From the NCBI GenBank assembly GCA_016931365.1, contig JAFGEY010000211.1:1-6009 (forward strand): 6,009 bases of DNA, read 5' to 3'. A program made the position numbers and the translations under genes. This stretch comes from Anaerolineae bacterium (GTDB lineage: Bacteria; Chloroflexota; Anaerolineae; JAFGEY01). Every line of letters begins with the position of its first letter. Position 1 is the stretch's first letter. The notes under the pieces are model-generated. The model was not told the origin of the DNA. It saw nothing but the letters and a program-made list of their open reading frames with translations, and searched no databases. Below are positions 1 to 4,819 of this stretch, piece by piece.

Positions 1-455
1 GGGTGGCGATTGTGCTGCCCGACGGCATCCTGGGCAACCCCGACGCCGAGCCGATCCGCGCCTGGATTTTGGATCAGTGCCAGGTGTTGGCGAGCGTAGA
101 CTTGCCGGTGGAAGCGTTTCTGCCGCAGGTGGGCGTACAGGCCAGCCTGCTCTTTTTGCGGCGCAAATCGCAAACCGAGCGCGACGCCGAGGCGCTGGGC
201 CGCCGCGCCGATTACACCGTCTTTATGGCCATTGCCGAAACGGTCGGTCACGACCGGCGCGGCAACGACCTGTATGTGCGTGACGCCGACGGCGCGGAGC
301 TGATCTACGCAGTGGAACGCGAGGTGCTGCGCCGCCGCGCGCGCCGCAACCGGGTAACGACCGTGTCGGTGCGCGAGCGCAAGCCGGACGACGACCTGCC
401 GCGCATCGCCGAGGCATACCGCCAGTACCTTGCCGGCGGGGAGACGCCGGAATGA
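1..455 (+). CDS. hsdM: Type I-class N6-adenine DNA methyltransferase (HsdM-like), C-terminal end, 5' truncated
   Basis: This is the last ~150 residues of an HsdM-type methyltransferase that runs in from the left edge; the GTG at position 3 is an internal valine, not a start. The family transfers a methyl group from S-adenosylmethionine to adenine N6 in a site chosen by the S subunit, in the cytoplasm on DNA. Visible family signatures are VLPDGILGNP (residues 4-13 of the fragment), then IRAWIL, then the block SVDLPVEAFLPQVGVQASLL (31-50), followed by FLRRK. This matches the stretch that follows the catalytic NPPF/NPPY motif in N6_Mtase proteins; the catalytic motif and the SAM site lie outside the window. 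The Arg/Glu-rich tail (about 95-150) is typical of the C-terminal helices that contact HsdS. The stop overlaps the next start (ATGA, 452-455), so the two genes are translationally coupled. Codons are strongly GC-ending. The type I class is clear; whether it is a classical R-M, BREX or MADS enzyme cannot be told from this fragment. Confidence 0.88.
   Translation, partial: VAIVLPDGILGNPDAEPIRAWILDQCQVLASVDLPVEAFLPQVGVQASLLFLRRKSQTERDAEALGRRADYTVFMAIAETVGHDRRGNDLYVRDADGAELIYAVEREVLRRRARRNRVTTVSVRERKPDDDLPRIAEAYRQYLAGGETPE
438..443 (+). promoter_or_regulatory. Ribosome binding site for hsdS
   Basis: GGGGAG lies inside the end of hsdM, eight bases before the ATG at 452. It supports that start and re-initiation or coupled translation across the ATGA overlap. 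Confidence 0.55.
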
Positions 456-1882
456 AAGCAGTCGTCACGGCGGTGAACGATCTGTATGCCGGCGACAGCC
501 GCCTCGATGCCAGCTACCACGCCAGTGAAGGTGTGCGCGCGCTGCGCCGCCTGCGCCGCTGGGCGGGCGCACCGGCCGGCGAGCAGGGGACGGGCGTTGT
601 GAGCGAAGCGCGGACAGGTTACGCGGCGCGGCGGCTGGATGCTCTAAAAGATATAGCGCAGATATTCAATGGCCCTCGTTTTGCTCGCACTTATGTGACT
701 GATCCTGATCGCGGAGTTCCTTTCCTATCAAGCTCTGATATGCTACAGGCAGACCTTGGCGGCGTGAAGTTGCTGTCTCGCAAGAATATGCCAGATCATT
801 TGCTGAGCGCAATTCGTATTCAAAAGGGTTGGACTTTGATATCTTGCTCTGGAACAATCGGGAACACCGTTTACGTCCGTTCTGATATGGATGGAATGAC
901 GGGTTCACAACATATTATGCGAGTAGTACCCGATGAGCAAGTTATTCAACCTGGTTATCTGTTCGCAGTTCTAAGCAGCCCAATCGGATACGCTTTGCTC
1001 ACTCAGGGCACTTACGGTGCGGTTGTGCAACACATTGAACCAAAACATATTGCCGATTTGCCCATCCCCCGCCTGGACGCCGCCATCGAAGAACGCATCC
1101 ACGCGCTGGTGGAGCGGGCGGCGGCGCTGCGGGTGGAAGCGCAGTCCTCACGGCGCAAAGCGTTAGCACTCGCTTCTGAACAACTGCGAACAGATCTCTC
1201 CCTGTTTGCTACCAAAAACCTCTTGGCAGTTCCTTTCTCGCGGCTTAACTGGCGCTTCGAGGCCACTTACCATACCGCTCGTGAGACGGCCGCTGAAATT
1301 TTCCGCTCCTCGCATGTTCCGCTCGTGCCCATCGGCGATTTGCTTATAGACATGTTTTACCTGGGGAAACTGCATCGAGTTTTTGTGGATAACCCAGAGC
1401 ACGGTGTCCCATTGCTTTCAATCGCCGATGCGCAAAAGATCAAACTTTCTAGCGATAAATACGTTTCGCGGACACAATCTCGTAATGTCAATCAGGCTAT
1501 TCTCCAACCAGGTTGGGTATTGGTGAGTCGGGTTGGCACGCCGGGATTGGTCACTTACGTGCGCCGTGAAATGGCCGGAATGGCCGGTACAGACCATTTG
1601 GTGCGCTTGGTCTGTGATTCGGCTCGAATCCTGTCCGGTTATCTTTACGCAGTATTGAGCAGTCAAGTGGGATACGGCTTGTTGGTAGGATCGGCTCACG
1701 GATCAGTGCAATTGGTACTTCCACCGGAATATATCGCACGGATTGAAATCCCGCTGTTGCCATTAGAACAGCAAAAGCCAATTCACGACTTGATCGAGAG
1801 TTATAGCGAAGCACTGTCACAAGCCAGCAAGTGTGAAGACCAGGCCCAGGCGTTGTTGGTCGAGGCGTTGAGGATGGGATAG
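452..1882 (+). CDS. hsdS: HsdS-type DNA sequence-specificity subunit with two target-recognition domains
   Basis: This 476-residue protein is the usual length for a two-domain HsdS, the subunit that reads a bipartite DNA target for the methyltransferase. It is an internal duplication. TRD1 has DRGVPFLSSSDM (86-97), GWTLISCSGTIGNTVYVR (126-143) and PGYLFAVLSSPIGYALL (167-183). TRD2 has EHGVPLLSIADA (316-327), GWVLVSRVGTPGLVTYVR (354-371) and SGYLYAVLSSQVGYGLL (395-411). From the second block on, the offset is a constant 228 residues. RLDASYH (17-23) and RFEATYH (268-274) mark the start of each half. Conserved helical spacers follow each TRD (about 208-250 and 435-470) and set the distance between half-sites. 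The start is the ATG in the ATGA overlap with hsdM, with GGGGAG at 438-443 eight bases upstream. The TRDs are AT-richer than the central spacer, consistent with exchange of recognition domains. The DNA target cannot be predicted by eye. Confidence 0.93.
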   Translation: MKAVVTAVNDLYAGDSRLDASYHASEGVRALRRLRRWAGAPAGEQGTGVVSEARTGYAARRLDALKDIAQIFNGPRFARTYVTDPDRGVPFLSSSDMLQADLGGVKLLSRKNMPDHLLSAIRIQKGWTLISCSGTIGNTVYVRSDMDGMTGSQHIMRVVPDEQVIQPGYLFAVLSSPIGYALLTQGTYGAVVQHIEPKHIADLPIPRLDAAIEERIHALVERAAALRVEAQSSRRKALALASEQLRTDLSLFATKNLLAVPFSRLNWRFEATYHTARETAAEIFRSSHVPLVPIGDLLIDMFYLGKLHRVFVDNPEHGVPLLSIADAQKIKLSSDKYVSRTQSRNVNQAILQPGWVLVSRVGTPGLVTYVRREMAGMAGTDHLVRLVCDSARILSGYLYAVLSSQVGYGLLVGSAHGSVQLVLPPEYIARIEIPLLPLEQQKPIHDLIESYSEALSQASKCEDQAQALLVEALRMG

Positions 1883-1883
1883 C

Positions 1884-1924
1884 CTCACGCCAAGATCATC
1901 AAAGTACTTGCACTTTGGCGTGAG
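1884..1924. repeat. Perfect 10-bp inverted repeat just after hsdS stop (hairpin)
   Basis: CTCACGCCAA (1884-1893) is the exact reverse complement of TTGGCGTGAG (1915-1924), with a 21-base loop. The loop allows a competing 6-bp stem, CAAAGT (1900-1905) with ACTTTG (1912-1917), and contains the palindrome AAGTACTT (1902-1909). It starts one base after the hsdS stop, so it may end or stabilise the hsdM-hsdS message. No T-run follows on either strand, so it is not a canonical intrinsic terminator. A protein-binding site or REP-like element is equally possible. Confidence 0.6.
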
Positions 1925-1943
1925 ACGAAAAGGGAAGACCACG

Positions 1944-2006
1944 ATGTCAGGTTACGCTTTGGTAGAGACCCTATTGCATGATCTTGTCAAGGTTCCTTGT
2001 TTTTGA
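1944..2006 (+). CDS. Possible 20-residue leader peptide upstream of the membrane gene
   Basis: ATG at 1944 opens a 20-codon frame (MSGYALVETLLHDLVKVPCF) ending in TGA at 2004-2006. A weak Shine-Dalgarno-like GGGAAG (1932-1937) sits six bases before it. It fills most of the spacer between the hairpin and the 484-residue gene, and so could be a leader peptide. An ORF this short arises often by chance, there is no recognisable family, and nothing beyond position and the weak ribosome site supports it. The rest of the spacer 1883-2037 holds the inverted repeat and an AT-rich run (about 1997-2025). That run includes CAAGGTTCCTTG (1988-1999) followed by five Ts, a very weak terminator-like arrangement with only a 4-bp stem. 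I see no convincing -35/-10 pair: TTGTCA at 1984 and TATAGC at 2011 are 21 bp apart. Confidence 0.2.
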   Translation: MSGYALVETLLHDLVKVPCF

Positions 2007-2026
2007 TTGGTATAGCTTTTGTTTGT

Positions 2027-2032
2027 AGGAGG
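2027..2032 (+). promoter_or_regulatory. Strong ribosome binding site for the 484-residue membrane protein
   Basis: A perfect AGGAGG five bases before the ATG at 2038 fixes the start. A competing ATG at 2033 reads Met-Glu-stop and ends in the TGA formed by ATGA at 2038-2041, so it cannot encode the product. Confidence 0.75.
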
Positions 2033-2037
2033 ATGGA

Positions 2038-3492
2038 ATGAACTTGTTTCCTACGACTTTTCAAGACATACTCCGGTTGTTGATGCAGCCGCTTCACATT
2101 GCAGCCATCTTTCCTGCTACTGTATGGACTATGCTTAACATATACATCGTTATTCCCATTGTGTATCGCGATTTCACCCAATCATCTTGGGCAATTCCAA
2201 CAAGTCTCATCGCTATTATCATTTTTAGCTATTTGCTATATGTACTGAATGGACCGTTGATTCGATTTGCGGAAGGGTATTCTTTTGAATGGACATATAT
2301 TGGCAGATGGAAAAAAGGAAAATGGATAGAAAGATATGATAATCTGCTCAATGAAATCAGCCGATGCGAGTATCAAATTCAATTTCTTGATCATCTTAGA
2401 ACCCAGTTAGTCATCCAACAACTATCGGTCGAGCTTGTGGATGCTCAATCTGATCCCAAAATCCGCCAATTCCTAGATATAGTTAACGCCGCCTCACAAA
2501 ACCTCCAGTTCCTAGACGAATTTGAGCCTAACCTCAAAATCCGAAAAGCACTTGACAAGATTGAAGCTAGCCGTGAATACCGCCATATTCAGACCAGATT
2601 TGCCGAATGGGTAGGGTACAAAAGATCATTGGAAGGTCAAAAACAGTTTTACTATCCCGCTAGTCGAACTGAGATTATTCCGACCCGGCTTGGTAATATA
2701 GTCGCTGCATTTGAAGGCTATGCTCATAGCCGCTATGGAATGGATGCAATTTATCTTTGGCCTAGACTGACACCCATTCTTCATTCAGAAGGTTATGCTC
2801 CTTTTGTTGAGCAAGAAAAAGCAGCGTTCGATTTTCTGCTAAATCTTGGATACGTCAGTCTATTTGTAGGCTTTGAACTGACATTTGTATTTCTTCTTTC
2901 TTTCAAGTTGGTGCCCGCCACGTTGTCATTTTGTTTTGCACCAATAATTGCCTACAGCTTTTATTTGTTTTCGCACAGCGCAGCCATACACTGGGGAGGA
3001 CGAGTTAAGTCTGCATTCGACCTTTACAAAGAGCATCTTCGGGAAAAACTCCACATGCGCAAGCCACTAAGCTTTGATGACGAAGTGAAGCTTTGGCAGC
3101 GAATATCAGATTTTTACCGCTCATCGGGGAGGCGGTTTGAAGAGTTTGACTACTATCGCCAATCTTTGCCCATTGTTATTAGTGAACAAAACAGCGTCCA
3201 GGCTTCGAAAATGATCGTAGACGAAACCAAAAATCAAGTCCGTTTTGCCCTAATTCTCCAGAATATATGCAAGGACAAGACAGTTAATGAGGTCAAAATA
3301 ATTGACTTTGTAGAAACAGATATGCAACCTTGTGATATAATAATCAGCGATCCTCGGGTCAATATAAGCCATTGTCGTCTCGACGACTGGGCTAATGCTT
3401 ATCAATGGACCTTGGGGCCAATTCCGGATAACACTACTATAATTGTGACTTATTCTCTTTGCTCGTTGAAAACCTCAAATCTAGTGCATTGA
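2038..3492 (+). CDS. Uncharacterised four-pass membrane protein with C-terminal DUF11-like domain
   Basis: The product has 484 residues and no function I can name. Four hydrophobic segments are visible, at about 21-43, 52-72, 267-289 and 291-313, arranged as two hairpins. Basic residues after TM2 (R76, R90, WKKGKW 91-96) and after TM4 (R322, K324, K331, R335) predict that the N-terminus, the large 75-265 domain and the C-terminal tail are all cytoplasmic. The 75-265 domain is largely helical and ends in the motif IIPTRLGN (213-220) and RYGMDAIYLWPRL (232-244). I recall a very similar PTRLGN...RYG.D...LWPRL motif from other uncharacterised bacterial membrane proteins. Residues about 394-476 look like a DUF11/Ig-like beta domain: VRFALILQN (401-409), VKIIDF (419-424), WTLGPIP (457-463), TTIIVTYSL (466-474). 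Codon use is AT-rich, unlike hsdM and the downstream kinase gene. It follows a 155-bp spacer, so it may have its own promoter. The coding call is firm; the role is unknown. Confidence 0.85.
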   Translation: MNLFPTTFQDILRLLMQPLHIAAIFPATVWTMLNIYIVIPIVYRDFTQSSWAIPTSLIAIIIFSYLLYVLNGPLIRFAEGYSFEWTYIGRWKKGKWIERYDNLLNEISRCEYQIQFLDHLRTQLVIQQLSVELVDAQSDPKIRQFLDIVNAASQNLQFLDEFEPNLKIRKALDKIEASREYRHIQTRFAEWVGYKRSLEGQKQFYYPASRTEIIPTRLGNIVAAFEGYAHSRYGMDAIYLWPRLTPILHSEGYAPFVEQEKAAFDFLLNLGYVSLFVGFELTFVFLLSFKLVPATLSFCFAPIIAYSFYLFSHSAAIHWGGRVKSAFDLYKEHLREKLHMRKPLSFDDEVKLWQRISDFYRSSGRRFEEFDYYRQSLPIVISEQNSVQASKMIVDETKNQVRFALILQNICKDKTVNEVKIIDFVETDMQPCDIIISDPRVNISHCRLDDWANAYQWTLGPIPDNTTIIVTYSLCSLKTSNLVH

Positions 3493-3507
3493 GAGCATTT
3501 TTTCAAA

Positions 3508-3513
3508 GGGAGG
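3508..3513 (+). promoter_or_regulatory. Ribosome binding site for the 92-residue protein
   Basis: GGGAGG stands six bases before the ATG at 3520, in the 27-bp gap after the 484-residue gene. It is the main support that this short frame is translated. Confidence 0.7.
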
Positions 3514-3519
3514 TATCTG

Positions 3520-3798
3520 ATGGCCGGGAAAAAACGGATGTGGTGCCTTATTTTTGTTGCAGGACTATTAGGCTTCATTGTCTGGTTCTCAACATATCAA
3601 CATGGTCGAGGTCGGCAAAGTGATGAAGAAAAGGAAGGTGCTTCTGAACACATACAACGGTATAGAAGTCGAGTCCCTAGTTATTTAGAAAATCCTGAAA
3701 TATCACCGGATAGCCTGAGATTCGGCCCTAATGGTATTCAGAGACTGGCAACTCGTATTTCAAGAACGATTCATAATCTGTTCGACAAACTGAAATAG
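3520..3798 (+). CDS. Small single-pass membrane protein of unknown function
   Basis: The product is 92 residues. Basic residues K4-K5-R6 precede one hydrophobic segment (about 7-26, MWCLIFVAGLLGFIVWFSTY), giving an uncleaved signal anchor with the N-terminus in the cytoplasm. There is no clear signal-peptidase site, and the segment holds one cysteine (C9) without a lipobox. The remaining ~65 residues are charged and probably outside: an acidic/basic linker (27-50), then a Pro/Ser-rich part and a short basic helix at the end. A good ribosome site and a 27-bp gap to the preceding gene suggest co-expression with the 484-residue membrane protein, perhaps as a small partner. I recognise no family. 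Base composition matches the AT-rich genes around it. Confidence 0.68.
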   Translation: MAGKKRMWCLIFVAGLLGFIVWFSTYQHGRGRQSDEEKEGASEHIQRYRSRVPSYLENPEISPDSLRFGPNGIQRLATRISRTIHNLFDKLK

Positions 3799-3998
3799 TT
3801 TTTGCCATCATTAAATTTCCGAGTCTCCTCGCTCAGTGTTGGTGCCATAGCCAAGTTTACGATGTTCCGTTGTTTGTCTTGAATTGTCAAATCCATGACA
3901 AACAACGCCAACGCTGCTTCAGAGGAGAACTTGTCACTGATAGTATTGAAATGAGTGGAGACATCTTGCAAGAATTGAGCGATCACGATAACTTTCAA
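3771..3998 (-). other. Antisense open frame of 75 codons, possible gene relic
   Basis: On the minus strand this frame reads as a fairly natural protein (for example FLQDVSTHFNTISDKFSSEA, then LALFVMDLTIQDKQRNIVNL), more so than the + strand readings of 3799-3950, which are rich in Cys and His. It overlaps the end of the 92-residue gene and the start of the propeller gene, begins only with TTG and has no ribosome site. I cannot name a family. It may be a remnant of a mobile-element gene or an antisense shadow; I do not call it a functional gene. Confidence 0.2.
3868..3907. repeat. Perfect 11-bp inverted repeat between two AT-rich genes
   Basis: CGTTGTTTGTC (3868-3878) is the exact reverse complement of GACAAACAACG (3897-3907). 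The stem can extend inward by TTGA (3879-3882) with TCAA (3887-3890), leaving a 4-base loop and a 6-base bulge. No T-run follows, so it is not an intrinsic terminator in either direction. It lies in the 152-bp interval 3799-3950, upstream of the propeller gene, and may be an operator, an mRNA structure affecting its translation, or part of a decayed mobile element. Confidence 0.6.
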
Positions 3999-4751
3999 CC
4001 GCCAAAGAGCTTGAATGATCTAAAATCACCAAAACCCCAAAGACGTTGGGGAGTACTGGTCGTAGCGACCTTGGTCATCATCATAATCATCGTTGTCCCA
4101 TTGATCATTGGACTTGGACAAAAGCTCAAATGGTGGGCGAATCTATCTCTTCTCAAGGTTTCTACTGAGCCTGAACAGGCTGTGTACATTGCCGGTCGTT
4201 CAGAGTCCGGCATTTTGATGACTATTGATAATCGAGGTGTCCGGGAAGTTGCTTTGGTTATTTCGGATACTTGGCATATTGAGAATCTATCTCAAGGAAT
4301 CACATATCAAGCCGAGCCAGTTATTTCTCCTAAAGGGGATCGGGTGGTGTTTATCGGTGGAGAGGACTCTGCACGAGAAATCAAAATCGTGCCGCGCAAA
4401 GGAACTGTATATACCATAGTCAAAGACCAAGATGTAAAGGAAAAAGGGAACGGAGACATTCCTGATTTACATATTTGCACAGAACATGGTCTCAAGTGGT
4501 CACCGAATGGTAAGCTGCTGGCTTTTTTTGCATGCAAAGAAAATATCTCTGTGCTAATGATAAGGGAAGTTGACACTCAAGAGCTAAAGATGATACCAAA
4601 CACGCGCAATGAGAGCGAACGAACTCGGACATTTGCTTGGCTAGATGACAAGCGAATCGTATTTTCGGAACAGGCAAGTCCGAAGGCCGACGTTGTGTTT
4701 GTGATAGACATTGATGGCAATAACAAGACTCAGATCTTATTTAGTCCCTAG
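3951..4751 (+). CDS. Membrane-anchored protein with TolB/PD40-like beta-propeller repeats
   Basis: From the ATG at 3951 the product is 266 residues. A basic stretch (KSPKPQRR) precedes one long hydrophobic helix (about residues 33-55, very Ile/Val-rich), followed by ~205 residues predicted outside the membrane. The outer part shows PD40/WD40-like blades: AEPVISPKGDRVVFIGG (from about residue 121), GLKWSPNGKLLAFFA (from 180), and FAWLDDKRIVFSE followed by VVFVIDIDGNNK (from 228). A weaker first blade (AVYIAGRSESGILMTID) lies near residue 77. About four blades is fewer than the six of TolB, so the propeller is partial or needs a partner. Such domains usually bind proteins or sugars; no catalytic motif is seen. 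The start is uncertain. The frame is open back to 3777, and a TTG at 3870 would add 27 residues, but that TTG lies in an inverted repeat without a ribosome site. The AGAGGAG at 3921-3927 is too far from 3951 to serve it directly. Codon use is AT-rich like its upstream neighbours. Confidence 0.75.
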   Translation: MSGDILQELSDHDNFQPPKSLNDLKSPKPQRRWGVLVVATLVIIIIIVVPLIIGLGQKLKWWANLSLLKVSTEPEQAVYIAGRSESGILMTIDNRGVREVALVISDTWHIENLSQGITYQAEPVISPKGDRVVFIGGEDSAREIKIVPRKGTVYTIVKDQDVKEKGNGDIPDLHICTEHGLKWSPNGKLLAFFACKENISVLMIREVDTQELKMIPNTRNESERTRTFAWLDDKRIVFSEQASPKADVVFVIDIDGNNKTQILFSP

Positions 4752-4810
4752 ATTGCCCGAACGAGTTTTGATGTAATCGGCAAGATTCTTGTTGATCGAT
4801 CCCTCACTGC

Positions 4811-4815
4811 GGAGG
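4811..4815 (+). promoter_or_regulatory. Ribosome binding site for the NERD-kinase gene
   Basis: GGAGG four bases before the ATG at 4820 supports this start. The 68-bp gap after the propeller gene (4752-4819) holds no clear promoter or terminator. The composition turns GC-rich here, so it marks the right edge of the AT-rich block. Confidence 0.6.
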
Positions 4816-4819
4816 CCCT

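Noticed and set aside
223..520. Minus-strand open frames over hsdM and the hsdS start
   Set aside because: They are Arg/Ala-rich shadows of GC-rich coding DNA with no domain signature.
1571..1588. Tandem 9-bp repeat ATGGCCGGA/ATGGCCGGT in hsdS
   Set aside because: It encodes MAGMAG and the other half of the protein has the equivalent MDGMTG, so it is an old protein motif and not a recent DNA repeat.
1984..2016. Sigma-70 promoter TTGTCA/TATAGC before the membrane gene
   Set aside because: The spacing is 21 bp, well outside the usual 16-18, and the -10 match is poor.
3870..3950. TTG start at 3870 adding 27 residues to the propeller protein
   Set aside because: There is no ribosome site before it, it lies inside the inverted repeat, and the added residues are Cys-rich and unlike a normal N-terminus. 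ATG at 3951 is preferred, with some doubt.
1883..4819. Target-site duplication or insertion-sequence ends flanking the AT-rich block
   Set aside because: Only very short shared words (such as CCTCAC near 1883 and 4802) were found at the two borders, which is expected by chance. No transposase or recombinase is encoded.
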